Notes: generated from the letters alone by a model not told the origin. A stretch of 64,000 nucleotides of DNA from Secundilactobacillus kimchicus JCM 15530 (GCF_001433995.1 NZ_AZCX01000005.1:1-64000), one strand, 5' to 3'. Shown: positions 24,842 through 35,611, counted from the first letter of the stretch. Made by a program: numbers and translations.

Positions 24842-27301
24842 ATGGCAGTAGATTTCGATTCCAAGTCATACTTGGAAAAAGTTGACGCCTGGTGGCGCGC
24901 TACAACGTATCTTTCTGGTGGGATGATCTTTCTGAAGGACAACCCATTGTTCTCAGTTACTAACACGCCACTCAAGGCAGACGATGTGAAAGTTAAGCCT
25001 ATCGGACACTGGGGTACCATTTCAGGACAAACCTTCCTGTATGCGCACGCTAACCGTCTGATCAACAAGTACGACTTGAACATGTTCTACATTGGTGGTC
25101 CAGGTCACGGTGGTCAAGTAATGGTTACTAACTCTTACTTAGACGGTACCTACACTGAAGATTACCCTGAAATTACGCAAGACCTTGAAGGAATGGCTCG
25201 CTTGTACAAGCGCTTCTCATTCCCAGGTGGGATTGGGTCACATATGACCGCTCAAACCCCTGGTTCATTGCACGAAGGTGGCGAACTTGGTTACTCATTA
25301 TCACACGCTACCGGTGCTGTTTTAGATAACCCAGACCAAATTGCCTTTACGGTTGTTGGTGATGGGGAAGCTGAAACTGGTCCAGCTGCTACGGCCTGGA
25401 ACTCAATCAAGTTCTTGAACCCTAAAAACGATGGTGCGGTATTACCAATCCTTGACGTTAACGGCTTCAAGATCTCAAACCCAACAATTAGCTCACGGAT
25501 GAGTGACGAACAATTAACTAAGTTCTTCGAAGGCTTAGGCTGGTCACCTCGTTTCATCGAAAACGACGACATCCACGATTACATGGCTTACCACGAATTG
25601 GCCGCTAAGGTCTTGGATCAAGCTATTGAAGATATCCACCAAATCCAAAAGGACGCTCGTGAAAACGGCAAGTACGAAGACGGTGAAGTGGCTGCATGGC
25701 CAGTTATCATCGCTCGTTTACCAAAGGGTTGGGGTGGTCCTACTCACAACACCAAGGGCGAACCAATCGAAGGTTCATTCCGTGCTCACCAAGTTCCTTT
25801 GGACTTGAAGCAAGGCGACTTGTCACAATTGGGTGAATTCGAAGACTGGATGAACTCATACAAGCCAACTGAATTATTCAACGCTGATGGCTCATTGAAG
25901 GACGAAGTTGCTGACTTCGCACCTAAGGGCGACAAGCGGATGGCTGCTAACCCAGTTGCTAATGGTGGCCGTGCTAAGGGCGCTAAGCCTGAAATGCTTG
26001 ACTTACCAGACTGGAAGTCACTTGCAAACGACATCAACGATAGCAACCGTGGGACGCAATTACCAGACGGTAACCGCAACATGGATATGAACGTTCTTTC
26101 AACGTTCTTTGCTGGCGTTGCTAAGAAGAACCCAACTTCATTCCGTGTATTCGGTCCTGACGAAACGATGTCAAACCGTCTCTGGGAAATGTTCAAGATG
26201 ACTAACCGTCAATGGATGAGTAAGGTTGAAGAACCATTTGACCAATACGAAGCCCCTGAAGGCCGGATCTTGGATGCTCAATTGTCAGAACACCAAGCTG
26301 AAGGTTGGCTTGAAGGTTACACTTTGACTGGTCGTACTGGTGTCTTCGCATCATACGAATCATTCTTGCGAGTTGTTGACTCAATGACGACGCAACACTT
26401 CAAGTGGATCCGCCAAGCTGCAGATCAACCATGGCGTAACGATTACCCATCATTGAACTTGATCTCAACTTCAACTGTATTCCAACAAGACCACAACGGT
26501 TACACCCACCAAGATCCAGGTATGTTAACCCACTTGGCAGAAAAGAAGTCGAACTTTGTTCGTCAATACCTGCCAGCTGATGGTAACACCTTGCTTGCTG
26601 TCTTTGACCGGGCCTTCAAGGATCGTCAAAAGGTTAACCACATCGTGGCTTCTAAGCAACCACGTCAACAATGGTTCTCAATTGACGAAGCTGATGAATT
26701 AGCTAACGAAGGACTTAAGGTTATCGACTGGGCTTCTACTGTTGCTGAAGGTGAGGATGCAGATATCGTCTTTGCTTCAGCCGGTGTAGAACCAACCATC
26801 GAAACTTTGGGTGCCGTTCAATTGATCAACGACGCCTTCCCATCTGTTAAGATGCGTTACGTCAACGTTGTTGAATTAGGACGTCTTCAAAAGAAAAACG
26901 GCCCATTGAACGACGACCGTGCCTTAACTGACGACAAGTTCAGCGCACTGTTTGGCCAATCAGGCACTCCAGTTGTCTTTGGCTTCCACGGTTACGAAGA
27001 CTTGATCGAATCAATGTTCTACGAACGTCAACACTTAGGCTTGCACGTTCATGGTTACCGTGAAGACGGTGACATCACTACTGCTTACGATATGCGTGTC
27101 TACTCTAAGTTGGACCGCTTCAACCAAGCTAAGGACGCCGTTAAGACGTTGGTAGCTAACGGTGCCGTTGATAAGGCTGCCGGTGAAGCATTCGACAAGA
27201 AGATGGATGACATCTTGGCTAAGCACTTTAAGATCACTCGTGACGAAGGTCGCGATATCGAAGAATTCACTAAGTGGTCATGGTCACCATTGAAGAAGTA
27301 A
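24842..27301 (+). CDS. xfp: Xylulose-5-phosphate/fructose-6-phosphate phosphoketolase
   Basis: The 819-aa thiamine-diphosphate enzyme splits xylulose 5-phosphate with phosphate into acetyl phosphate and glyceraldehyde 3-phosphate, the key step of heterolactic and pentose fermentation. Family motifs are present: [37 protein letters not shown], the TPP-binding [10 protein letters not shown] and the [14 protein letters not shown] segment. Full length is normal. Codon bias is strong, implying high expression. ATG 24842 follows GAAGGAGTGTAAATTTC. Whether it is the main glycolytic route depends on genes outside the window. Confidence 0.97.
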   Translation: MAVDFDSKSYLEKVDAWWRATTYLSGGMIFLKDNPLFSVTNTPLKADDVKVKPIGHWGTISGQTFLYAHANRLINKYDLNMFYIGGPGHGGQVMVTNSYLDGTYTEDYPEITQDLEGMARLYKRFSFPGGIGSHMTAQTPGSLHEGGELGYSLSHATGAVLDNPDQIAFTVVGDGEAETGPAATAWNSIKFLNPKNDGAVLPILDVNGFKISNPTISSRMSDEQLTKFFEGLGWSPRFIENDDIHDYMAYHELAAKVLDQAIEDIHQIQKDARENGKYEDGEVAAWPVIIARLPKGWGGPTHNTKGEPIEGSFRAHQVPLDLKQGDLSQLGEFEDWMNSYKPTELFNADGSLKDEVADFAPKGDKRMAANPVANGGRAKGAKPEMLDLPDWKSLANDINDSNRGTQLPDGNRNMDMNVLSTFFAGVAKKNPTSFRVFGPDETMSNRLWEMFKMTNRQWMSKVEEPFDQYEAPEGRILDAQLSEHQAEGWLEGYTLTGRTGVFASYESFLRVVDSMTTQHFKWIRQAADQPWRNDYPSLNLISTSTVFQQDHNGYTHQDPGMLTHLAEKKSNFVRQYLPADGNTLLAVFDRAFKDRQKVNHIVASKQPRQQWFSIDEADELANEGLKVIDWASTVAEGEDADIVFASAGVEPTIETLGAVQLINDAFPSVKMRYVNVVELGRLQKKNGPLNDDRALTDDKFSALFGQSGTPVVFGFHGYEDLIESMFYERQHLGLHVHGYREDGDITTAYDMRVYSKLDRFNQAKDAVKTLVANGAVDKAAGEAFDKKMDDILAKHFKITRDEGRDIEEFTKWSWSPLKK

Positions 27302-27331
27302 TTCCTCAATCGTTAAAATGAACATTTATAA

Positions 27332-27366
27332 AAAGGTCAGCTCCTTGTGAAGGGCTGGCCTTTTTG
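27332..27366 (+). terminator. Phosphoketolase terminator
   Basis: AGGTCAGC pairs with GCTGGCCT, followed by TTTTT. Confidence 0.8.
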
Positions 27367-27394
27367 TTTTGCCTTGAGTTCGTGTGCCACTTGC

Positions 27395-27548
27395 GGGGCC
27401 GGGGGTTGTTGGCTGTGGGGGCCGGGCCGAGCCGAAGAGCGGTCTCGACCCTCGCATTGCAGCCCCGCTTTGCGGGTCTCCAATGGCGCCCCATGCTGTA
27501 AGTGCTAAAGCACTAACACCATCGACACTGCCAACAACCCCCAGCCCC
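27395..27548. repeat. Hairpin repeat element, copy 2 (154 bp)
   Basis: The 19-bp terminal inverted repeats match at 18/19 positions (27395-27413 and 27530-27548). The interior matches copy 1 (9648-9803), but the ends have a different sequence in the two copies while each still pairs with its partner. No ORF is supported. Confidence 0.75.
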
Positions 27549-27654
27549 TCCGGGTTACGCAGTGCTCGATATTGCAGCAGTGAGTTGCGAGCCAAACTCC
27601 CAGGGCTTGGAAAAATGGTATACTTAGTTCAATACAGAGCAGGAGGAGAAACAA

Positions 27655-28548
27655 ATGAATTTCAAAAAGCTGACCCTTTCACTTACTGGTCTTGTACTTA
27701 GCCTGCTGGTTTTTGGCGGTACTGCCCAAGCTGAGACAACCAATATTACAGACAACCATGCTTCACGAGTGCGTGGCAATATAAATGATTACGAGGGTCT
27801 ATTTAGTCGTCAATATTACCGAGTCAATAAGAAAACAACAGTCAAACTCGCTTTTTATCGCAAGGATAACCCCTCAAAAATAACCTATCGCAACTTGACC
27901 ATTCCGACAGGCACCATCATCAGCGCCCGTTCTTGGACGGATCCGAAAAATGCTAAGATTACTAGAATCAATGATTCATTTCACATGGCGGACCTCAGCT
28001 ATAAGCTGAAGCAAAAGGTGATTACCTCAGCTAGTGCCAATGCTTATGGTAATGGCGAAATCTATATAAAATTTAGGCCGGGTCGGAATTTTACTCGAGT
28101 GAAGCGCCCAAGTTCAGTTTTGCCATATGGTGACAGCATCCTTGCTAAGGGCGGGGTTTCAGCTATTAGACAGCTACCCACGGTCACCGGTGATTCAGTT
28201 AAGTTGACGTCAGATGGTTATATTGAATACTACAAATTTAACCAGCAACCGTACACATCGTATTCTCAACGCTATTTCTGGAGTTCCAAGCCAACTAGCT
28301 ATCGAAAGATTAATCACGTTTTGGTTAAAGGATCCTCAGTTTACTTGTACTACAGGTCAAAGTTGCCTAATGTCAATGACAAACGAGTACGGAAATCTGG
28401 GCCATACCAATATCGGTTGACCATCAAAAATCAGCACACACCATACTCGTACGAAGACACAACTCAAGGTGATGACACGGGCTTTTCAAGTATTTATACC
28501 ATCGGCGGCGTGCAATATAATACCCGAATTGCGCAAGGCTGGAATTAG
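27655..28548 (+). CDS. Secreted protein, paralogue of the 16879 gene
   Basis: The 297-aa protein has a clear Sec signal peptide (core LVLSLLVFGG, cleavage after AQA near residue 26) and a basic, Tyr-rich mature domain. Its C-terminal ~90 residues carry YIEYYK and VRKSGPYQYRLTIKNQ, shared in pattern with the 16879 product. ATG 27655 follows GCAGGAGGAGAAACAA. It lies between a full repeat element and a half element (28634-28690). No function can be assigned. Confidence 0.7.
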   Translation: MNFKKLTLSLTGLVLSLLVFGGTAQAETTNITDNHASRVRGNINDYEGLFSRQYYRVNKKTTVKLAFYRKDNPSKITYRNLTIPTGTIISARSWTDPKNAKITRINDSFHMADLSYKLKQKVITSASANAYGNGEIYIKFRPGRNFTRVKRPSSVLPYGDSILAKGGVSAIRQLPTVTGDSVKLTSDGYIEYYKFNQQPYTSYSQRYFWSSKPTSYRKINHVLVKGSSVYLYYRSKLPNVNDKRVRKSGPYQYRLTIKNQHTPYSYEDTTQGDDTGFSSIYTIGGVQYNTRIAQGWN

Positions 28549-28578
28549 AAAATGATTGGTTACGATTAGAGCGGCTTT

Positions 28579-28609
28579 AGGTCAATTCGCGAAAGAACTG
28601 GCCTTTTTG
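28579..28609 (+). terminator. Rho-independent terminator
   Basis: AGGTCA pairs with TGGCCT (one wobble), followed by TTTTT. Confidence 0.6.
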
Positions 28610-28633
28610 GTCGATAAATAAATGGGTTTTCAT

Positions 28634-28690
28634 GGCTGTGAGTGCTAAAGCACTAACACCATCGACACTGCCAACAATCCCCGGCCCCTC
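28634..28690. repeat. Hairpin repeat element, copy 3 (right half only)
   Basis: GAGTGCTAAAGCACTAACAC, then CATCGACACTGCCAACAA and CCCCGGCCCCTC, match the right half of copy 2. The left half is missing. Confidence 0.7.
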
Positions 28691-28790
28691 TAGTTTACTG
28701 AACAGCTTTCGGGGACGTTATTAGTTCTGTTCGAAATCAAACGAGATTACCTGGTTTACTATTGTGGGGTTTAGTAGAAACACGCAATTA

Positions 28791-28827
28791 AGCGTCTGAC
28801 ATTTTTCATAGTCAGACGCTTATTTTG
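28791..28827 (+). terminator. Orphan rho-independent terminator
   Basis: AGCGTCTGAC and GTCAGACGCT form a perfect 10-bp stem before TATTTTG. No gene directly precedes it, so it may mark a lost gene. After it, codons 28825-28983 read like the tail of another membrane protein (LPWAIFSLVFLASGAFSKKP) and end over the DUF389 start. Confidence 0.65.
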
Positions 28828-28975
28828 TATCGAGATTCAGTCATTCTTTCAATATTGCCATGGGCAATTTTTTCCTTGGTATTTTTAGCTAGCGGTGCAT
28901 TTTCCAAGAAACCAGCTGCACTATTCGGAACGGGGTTATTGGGTGTATCGCTACAGCCTCACGCCGAGTTGCGGT

Positions 28976-30232
28976 ATGCTTAAGCAAAACGAGGAGGGGG
29001 CAGGTAGGCCAGCTAAAAATATTACGGACGTTTCTAGCTTTGATCGCGCCATGCGGGATGATTTAGTGTTGAGCCCCGGAAATTTAGGGATTTTATTTTG
29101 TGCAGCTATGATTGCCAGTATCGGGTTGAATCTCAATTCACCGGTCGTGATTATTGGGGCGATATTGATTTCACCGCTGATGAGTCCCATTCAGGCGATT
29201 GGCTATGGACTTGCGATATCCGATTCAACGTTGCTTGGCCGTGCGTTGCGACTTTTGGGGTTAGAGGTCGTGACCAGTCTGGTGGCGGCCAGTCTCTATT
29301 TTTTGTTTTCGCCAATCAATACGCCGACTGCGGAAATTTTGAACCGGGTGCAACCGACGATCTGGGACGTTTTGATTGCAATTCTTGGCGGAACCGCTGG
29401 AATCATTGCTGCTACCAAGAAAAATAGCATTAACGTGGTGATTGGAGTCGCCATTGCGACCGCTTTGATGCCACCGCTTTGCGTGGCTGGATTTTCGATT
29501 GTTCATGCGAACTGGTGCTATCTGGGCGGCTCTGCGTACCTATTTTTAATCAATTCATTTTTCATTATCTTAGCTACGATGATCGGCATCTTGATTTACA
29601 ACAAGGCCAACCATATCCATTCAACGGTTCCCAGCCGGTTCCGATGGGTGATTTCCTAAATTGCAGTCGTCATGGCGGTACCGAGTTTGATTACGGCTCT
29701 TGTCACGGTTCGCCAGAGTTACTTGGATAGTCAGTTACAATCGTTTGTTGACTCGGAAATGTCGAGTATCTATGTCTCTAAGCAAAGTGTCGATCGTAAT
29801 CAGCGGAAAATTTCGTTGTTTGTGGTGGGCTCTCAAGTTTCTAGTCAGGAAAAGCAGCGACTAAAAAAACAGCTGCCGAGCTATCATTTGACGGACTACA
29901 AACTTGATATCACGCAACTATCAGCTAAGAAATATGTCTCAATTGCGGATCTTAAAAAGTACTTTGCGGATAATCAGCAGGCCGCACAAGATGCTGATAG
30001 TACTCAAGATAAAGTGCAGACTGCCATTGCCGATGAAGTTAAAAAAATTAACAAACAGGTTGTGGTGTCTTTTAGTGATTTGAAGGAGGAGGATGACCGC
30101 GTTGAAGTGACCATTCAAACGAAGCAGCGGTTAAACGCCGCTCAAAAGAAGGCTCTTCAAAAGGCGGTTAAAGATGCAGCTGATCAATATAGCATGACGG
30201 TCCAAATGACCTTCACGGTATCGGATAAATAA
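28976..30232 (+). pseudogene. DUF389 (TIGR00341-like) membrane protein split by an in-frame stop
   Basis: A DUF389 protein of ~418 codons is interrupted by TAA at 29657-29659. The part before it holds the hydrophobic core with family segments LSPGNLGILFCAAMIASIGL, NSPVVIIGAILISPLMSPI and VGVAIATALMPPLCVAGFS-like helices. After the stop the same frame continues at 29660 with the last helix (IAVVMAVPSLITALVTVRQS) and a soluble C-terminal domain to 30232. One base change (CAA to TAA would do) explains it. The second part has an in-frame ATG at 29672 without a good SD. Upstream ATG 28895 is rejected because that stretch reads as another protein's tail. Confidence 0.8.
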
Positions 30233-30257
30233 TCGTTAACAGCAGAGGATACCAACT

Positions 30258-30297
30258 AAAAAAAGCCATTCCAACTGAAAATGGAATCGGCTTTTTT
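30258..30297. terminator. Rho-independent terminator (bidirectional)
   Basis: AAAAAAGCC then ATTCCA pair with TGGAAT then GGCTTTTTT. It serves both convergent genes. Confidence 0.85.
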
Positions 30298-30316
30298 AAA
30301 TCAAAATGAAATTTGG

Positions 30317-31357
30317 TTAGTCGACGATGATCAATGATTTAATCGCTTTTCGTTGATCCATTGCTTGGTAGGCGGCATCAATGTCATCCAGTTTGAATGA
30401 TTGGGTGAAAACCTTGCCAGGGTGGATGTCACCATCTAACACAGCCTTCAGTAATTCGGCTTTATCGTAAGTGGTAACCGAAGCAGGGCCACCGGCAATT
30501 GTTGTGTTTTTAAAGAAAACGGGGGTGAGATCCATGGCAGAATTGTGAGGAACGCCAACGCGACCAACCATGGCGCCTGGGCGGCCCACTTTCATGGCCG
30601 TGTCAACGGATTGTTCGGTCCCGACACATTCGAGCACAGCATCAGCGCCGTCGCCATTTGTCAGTTCCATCACCTTAGCAACGCCTTCATCACCACGTTC
30701 AGCGACGATGTCGGTAGCACCAAATTCCCGGGCGAGTTTTTGCCGGTCTTCGTGCCGACTCATCGCGATAATCCGCTTAGCGCCACGGAGTTGGGCAGCA
30801 ATGACACCACATAAACCAACGGCGCCGTCACCAACGACGACCACGGTGTCACCCTTTGAAACGTGCGCAACGCGGGCGGCGTGGTAACCGGTTGGCATGA
30901 CGTCGGCCAACGCTAATAATGATTTCAACATTTCTTCACTGTAGTCTTCGGGTTGACCAGGAATCTTGATTAATGACCATTCAGCATGTTGGTAACGCAT
31001 GTATTCGGCCTGGGCGCCCGTACTGAAATTGTCGTCGTGGTTCAAGCAACCACCTTCAAAGCCGGCGCGACATGCCGCACAGTGACCACAGCCATGAGTG
31101 AACGGCGCGATAACGAAGTCGCCAGGGACGAGGGTCGTAATGGCAGCACCCACGGATTCGATAATTCCGATGGCTTCGTGGCCCGAATTTTGTGAATGCT
31201 CGGGGACTTCGTCCAGTCCACGGTAGGCCCAAAGGTCAGATCCACAGACACAAGCCCGAACGATGTGAATGATCACGTCGTCGTCAGCAATTAATTCTGG
31301 TTTATCCACGGTTTCAATGGCAACTTTGCCAGGTTTCATAAATAGTGTGTCTTTCAC
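30317..31357 (-). CDS. Zinc-dependent alcohol dehydrogenase
   Basis: The 346-aa medium-chain dehydrogenase has the catalytic zinc residues in RACVCGSDLWAY and SGHEAIGIIESVG, the structural zinc loop CGHCAACRAGFEGGC, and the NAD(P) motif VVVVGDGAVGLCGV. It should oxidise or reduce an alcohol/aldehyde pair in the cytoplasm; the specific substrate is unknown. GTG 31357 is chosen because CTGGAGGA lies 8 nt upstream; the in-frame ATG at 31381 precedes that site. Confidence 0.9.
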   Translation of the reverse strand: MKDTLFMKPGKVAIETVDKPELIADDDVIIHIVRACVCGSDLWAYRGLDEVPEHSQNSGHEAIGIIESVGAAITTLVPGDFVIAPFTHGCGHCAACRAGFEGGCLNHDDNFSTGAQAEYMRYQHAEWSLIKIPGQPEDYSEEMLKSLLALADVMPTGYHAARVAHVSKGDTVVVVGDGAVGLCGVIAAQLRGAKRIIAMSRHEDRQKLAREFGATDIVAERGDEGVAKVMELTNGDGADAVLECVGTEQSVDTAMKVGRPGAMVGRVGVPHNSAMDLTPVFFKNTTIAGGPASVTTYDKAELLKAVLDGDIHPGKVFTQSFKLDDIDAAYQAMDQRKAIKSLIIVD

Positions 31358-31519
31358 AATTAATTCCTCCAGTAATTTCATGATTAATGATCAAGTCTAT
31401 TATGCGCAAGATTGACCAAAAAGACCAATACTTCTTATCCTTACATCTTATAGCTAAAAGCTATAGTGATTTCGATGAGGCCGGCGATATGAACGCAACT
31501 AATGACCGTGGGATGACTA

Positions 31520-32398
31520 CTATTGGCTTGCTAGGTGTTGCCGAAATTCTTTTAAAAACGCATCTGCTTGGGCTGAAAGCGGTGTTGACTTCGACCATAT
31601 TAAACTTGCGTGGGCTTCGAGCCTGGGCGCTAGCGGAATAAAGGTAAGATTGCTACCGGTTGTATTAATGATGCCATCTAAACAAAGAACGGCACCGACT
31701 CCGGTGGCGGCCATAATGGACGCATTATAGAGTAAATTATAGGTGGAAATAACCTCTAAAGAAGCAGTACTGTCACCAATCCAATTGGCGAATAACGATA
31801 AGTTACCAGTTTGTTGGGGCATGATTAAACATTGCTTTTGTAGGTCCGCAGCACTGACTGTGGCTTGCTGCGTGAGGGGATTATCCCGACGAACAAGAAG
31901 CCCCCACTGAGTCGACCCAGGTAGTGTTAAGAAGTTTGCATTTTCTTTGTCGGCAGGTTCCATCACGACGCCGAAGTCAAAAAGACCAGCATCCATTTTG
32001 GTCGTCACTTCATCGGCGTCAGTGCTGTACAAGTTGACTTTCACCTTTGGTGCCTTTTGTTTTAGCGCGGCAACTGTCTCGGCGACCGTGACCATCATTG
32101 AAGCTTCGGCACTACCAATAGTCACAATCCCGCTTAATTCAGCACTTTGTTGAATGTTGACGATTGTCTTGTCGGATAGCGAAATAATTTGTTTCGCTTG
32201 GTTAAAAAAGTACTTACCAGCACTGGTGAGTCCGATGGTCCGGCTGCCACGTTCGAAAAGGGTGACGCCCAATTCAGCTTCCAGATCCTTGAGTTGCCGG
32301 GAAATGGTTGGTTGCGAGATATGCAGTTTTTCAGCGGCCCGAGAAATGTTTCGTTCCGTGACCACGGCGACAAAATAGCGAAGAACCCGTATTTCCAT
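31520..32398 (-). CDS. LysR family transcriptional regulator
   Basis: The 292-aa regulator has the LysR winged helix-turn-helix at residues 1-60 (FVAVVTERNISRAAEKLHIS, QPTISRQLKDLEAELGVTLF) and a periplasmic-binding-like effector domain. It is divergent from the operon starting at 32505, which it most likely controls. The effector is unknown. The two start codons are 106 bp apart. Confidence 0.9.
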   Translation of the reverse strand: MEIRVLRYFVAVVTERNISRAAEKLHISQPTISRQLKDLEAELGVTLFERGSRTIGLTSAGKYFFNQAKQIISLSDKTIVNIQQSAELSGIVTIGSAEASMMVTVAETVAALKQKAPKVKVNLYSTDADEVTTKMDAGLFDFGVVMEPADKENANFLTLPGSTQWGLLVRRDNPLTQQATVSAADLQKQCLIMPQQTGNLSLFANWIGDSTASLEVISTYNLLYNASIMAATGVGAVLCLDGIINTTGSNLTFIPLAPRLEAHASLIWSKSTPLSAQADAFLKEFRQHLASQ

Positions 32399-32504
32399 TT
32401 TGAATTACCTATTCCTTTTAACTATATGTTGCCATCTATTATAAGTATTAGACAGAATATTGTAAAGCCGCTATGATGGATTTATCTTAATTGGAGGTGA
32501 TGAT

Positions 32505-33068
32505 TTGCCAGTTCGATTAGAACAGTTGCTTGATGCTGGTACAGTCGCCTTTTCCGGTGAAATTGAGGCACAAGTTAACCGGGTTGTGGCTGAAACAGCA
32601 GGACACTTGCAACGGTTTAACGGGACGCAAGATACAGCGGAACAGGTAACGATTCTTCAAGAGATGATGGATGATCGGTTACCGAAAACAAGCACAATAA
32701 AAGCGCCATTTCAGAGTGATTTTGGTGGTCACATCTTTGTCGGCGAGCACGTGTTTGTTAACCGAGATTGTTTATTTGTTGACTTAGGCGGTATTACGTT
32801 AGAGGATCACGTTTTAGTTGGACCCCGAGCATCACTGATTTCGGTTAACCACGTTGAACAGCCAACACACCGACGGGACCTTGTGTTAAAGCAAGTGATC
32901 GTCAAAAAAGGAGCCTGGATTGGATCGGGATCGATAGTGTTGCCTGGAGTGACGATTGGCGAAAATGCCATCGTAGCGGCAGGGGCGGTGGTCACAAAAG
33001 ACGTTCCCGCCAATATGATAGTTGCTGGGGTGCCGGCTAAACCCATTCGGGAAATTAAAGTGGAATAG
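32505..33068 (+). CDS. Sugar O-acetyltransferase (maltose/galactoside type)
   Basis: The 187-aa protein belongs to the hexapeptide-repeat acetyltransferases (Maa/LacA group), which form left-handed beta-helices and transfer acetyl from CoA. Repeats run from ~residue 65: [34 protein letters not shown] (with the catalytic His), [27 protein letters not shown] 32505 follows GGAGGTGATGA. It is the first gene of a four-gene unit with hydrolase and reductases. Confidence 0.88.
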   Translation: MPVRLEQLLDAGTVAFSGEIEAQVNRVVAETAGHLQRFNGTQDTAEQVTILQEMMDDRLPKTSTIKAPFQSDFGGHIFVGEHVFVNRDCLFVDLGGITLEDHVLVGPRASLISVNHVEQPTHRRDLVLKQVIVKKGAWIGSGSIVLPGVTIGENAIVAAGAVVTKDVPANMIVAGVPAKPIREIKVE

Positions 33069-33096
33069 GTGTCGCTATTAGAGGAGACAATAGTTA

Positions 33097-34035
33097 ATGG
33101 ATAATTATATTTTTGAACTCGACCAAACTGTGGATTGAAAGACGGTCCACTTTACAAACCGTTTTGGCATTCAGCTGGTCGCGGATGTGTATACGACGAA
33201 AGGCCTGGATTTTTCAACTAAACATCCCGCGTTGATTGTTGGACCACCGTACTCTGGTGTTAAGGAACGGGGACCCGGGATTTACGCGCAGGAAATGGCA
33301 AAACGGGGTTACGTTGCGCTGGCTTTTGACCCATCGTTTAACGGGTTTAGCGGCGGTGAGCCACATCACGTTTCATCGCCTGATATTTTTGTCGAAGATT
33401 TCATGGCTAGTGTTGATTACCTTGGGACTCGCGACTACGTTGATCGTGATCGAATCGGGGTTATTGGCATTTGTGGTAGCGGGAGTTTTGCGTTAAGTGC
33501 CGCTCAAGTTGATATGCGCATTAAGGCTGTGGCAACGGCCAGCATGGTTGATATTTCTGCTGCCCAACAACAGGGGACAAAGGACGAACGCCAAGCCCGC
33601 TTAACTGAAATTGGTGAGCAGCGTTACGTTGATTTTACGAGTGACCAACCCTTTATGGGGCCGCGAGGGTCAGCTCTTGCTGATGAAACTGACGATCCCG
33701 TTTTCCGTGAGTTTGGTGATTTTTACTTTACTAGTCGCGGGTGGCATCCGAACGCTATTACGACAGTTGCGCTGAGCTCCAGTATGTCATTTATGAACTT
33801 CAACTTATTGGATAAGATTGCCGAAATATCGACGCGACCAATAATGTTGATTGTGGGAGAAAATGTTTTTTCGAAGGGTTTCTCTGAAATGGCTTTTGCA
33901 GCCGCTCAGGATCCAAAGGAGTTAGTGATGGTTCCTAATGCAAACCATATTGACTTGTACGATGACTTGAAGACGATTCCATTTGATCAATTGCAACAAT
34001 TTTTCGATAGCAGTTTATATCGTTTGACTAACTAA
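33097..34035 (+). pseudogene. Alpha/beta hydrolase with a premature stop at codon 14
   Basis: The frame starts at ATG 33097 after GAGGAGACAATAGTT and reads MDNYIFELDQTVD, then TGA (33136-33138), then KTVHFTNRFGIQLVADVYTT and on to 34035. The rest is an intact alpha/beta hydrolase of the YcjY-like/dienelactone hydrolase group, with the nucleophile elbow GICGSGSF and a C-terminal acid and His (NANHIDLYD). An in-frame GTG at 33187 has no SD. Either a single base change inactivated it, or a truncated product is made by reinitiation. Confidence 0.75.
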
Positions 34036-34046
34036 GGAGGGCCAAT

Positions 34047-34694
34047 ATGACAAAAGTTTTAATTTTAGGCGCTAATGGGGCGACTGCCAGGATTGTTACG
34101 CAACGGTTGATTGACGAGACAAACGATGACATCGTGCTTTATTTGCGGAGCGCGAGCCGACTTTCTGAATTCAACCAATATACGCAAGTCACCGTGATTG
34201 AAGGCGATGTTTTGGACACAGTCACGTTGGTGCAAGCGATGGTGGGCGTTGACCTTGTGTATTCTAATATTGGCGGCGTCGATTTAGGCAAGGCTACCCA
34301 GGTCATTCTTGATGCGATGAAGGTGAGTGATCCGAAGCGACTGATATTTTATAGTGCGTTAGGCGCGCTGCATGAAGTACCAGGCGCATTTGGTGAATGG
34401 AACGAAAACGCAATTAAGGCTTATCTGCCCGGCTTTCGTGAGGCTAATCAACTCATTGAAGCGGTCCCGGAAATTACCACCACCCAGTTGCGACCTGCCT
34501 GGTTAACGGACGCTGATGAGATTAACTATGAACTAACGGGATCTGATGAGCTGTTCAAAGGGACCGAGGTCTCCCGAAAGAGTGTTGCGGACTTCGTCGT
34601 CTCACTAATTAAGGACCCGAGTCAATACCAAAATGACAGTATTGGCCTCGATAAGCCGGGCACGGATGGGCCGAAGCCGACATTCATGGCGTAA
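34047..34694 (+). CDS. NAD(P)-binding oxidoreductase (atypical SDR/NmrA-like)
   Basis: The 215-aa protein has a Rossmann motif VLILGANGATARIV at residues 4-17 and NmrA-like downstream features (YSNIGGVDLGKATQVILDAM, FYSALGALHEVPG). It lacks the classical YxxxK. These proteins use NAD(P)H on quinones or flavins, or act as redox sensors. It starts 11 bp after the hydrolase with TAAGGAGGGCCAAT as ribosome site. Confidence 0.83.
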   Translation: MTKVLILGANGATARIVTQRLIDETNDDIVLYLRSASRLSEFNQYTQVTVIEGDVLDTVTLVQAMVGVDLVYSNIGGVDLGKATQVILDAMKVSDPKRLIFYSALGALHEVPGAFGEWNENAIKAYLPGFREANQLIEAVPEITTTQLRPAWLTDADEINYELTGSDELFKGTEVSRKSVADFVVSLIKDPSQYQNDSIGLDKPGTDGPKPTFMA

Positions 34695-34723
34695 CAAAGT
34701 AGTGAAAAGGAGGACGATAGTCG

Positions 34724-35599
34724 TTGACTATTCAAGAGGTAACATTAAATAACGGTATTAGTATGCCCCTCGAAGGGTTTGGGGTTTTTCAAGTGGATGA
34801 CTTAAAGGGTGCCGAAGAAGCAGTTCAGACCGCCATCAACAAGGGTTATCGGTTAATTGATACGGCGAGCTCCTATAAAAATGAAACGGCAGTTGGTCAG
34901 GCAATCAGTAAGTCTGGTGTGGACCGGCAAGATCTATTTATCACGACAAAGGCCTACATTCAACAAATGGGCTATCGTGAAACGATTCGGGCCTTCTATG
35001 AGTCACTAGAAAAACTTCAATTAGATTATTTAGATCTTTATTTAATCCACATGCCTTTTGGCGATTATTACGGGTCTTGGCGGGCAATGATCGATTTATA
35101 TAAAGAAGGAAAAATTCGGGCAATTGGGGTCAGTAACTTTGACTCAAGCCGATTGATTGATTTAGCCAACAACTTTGATGTCATTCCGGCCGTGAATCAG
35201 ATTGAACACCATCCCCATTTTCAACGTCCTGAGGAATTAAAGGTGATGGCGGACCTGGGTATTCAACCTGAAGCGTGGGCCCCATTTGCGGAAGGGCTGA
35301 ACGGTATGTTTGACGAACAAGTGTTGAAGAATATTGCTGAGAGTCATGGTAAGTCAGTCCCGCAAATCATTCTTCGGTGGAACGTTCAAAACGGGGTTGT
35401 GGTTATTCCGAAGTCCGTTCATGAAAACCGAATGATTCAAAATCTCGCCATTTGGGACTTTGAATTGACGACTGAAGAACAGGATCAAATTGCGACGCTA
35501 GATAAAAAAGTGCCATCAATGCTGGATATTAACGAACCGAGTGAAGTCAAACGCGTGTACGATTACTTGGAGCATCCGGTACTGACCAGTTTGGGCTAA
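34724..35599 (+). CDS. Aldo/keto reductase
   Basis: The 291-aa NADPH-dependent reductase of the AKR5-like group has GYRLIDTASSYKNE (catalytic Asp and Tyr), the Lys in ITTKAYIQ, the His in LIHMPFGDYY, and VVIPKSVHENRMIQN for the cofactor phosphate. TTG 34724 follows AAAGGAGGACGATAGTCG. It is the last gene of the operon under the divergent LysR. Substrates are small carbonyls; the exact one is unknown. Confidence 0.9.
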   Translation: MTIQEVTLNNGISMPLEGFGVFQVDDLKGAEEAVQTAINKGYRLIDTASSYKNETAVGQAISKSGVDRQDLFITTKAYIQQMGYRETIRAFYESLEKLQLDYLDLYLIHMPFGDYYGSWRAMIDLYKEGKIRAIGVSNFDSSRLIDLANNFDVIPAVNQIEHHPHFQRPEELKVMADLGIQPEAWAPFAEGLNGMFDEQVLKNIAESHGKSVPQIILRWNVQNGVVVIPKSVHENRMIQNLAIWDFELTTEEQDQIATLDKKVPSMLDINEPSEVKRVYDYLEHPVLTSLG

Positions 35600-35611
35600 A
35601 ATAACGTGATG

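Noticed and set aside
27384-27701. ORFs spanning the repeat element before the 27655 gene
   Set aside because: They arise from the GC-rich hairpin element and have no plausible protein pattern.
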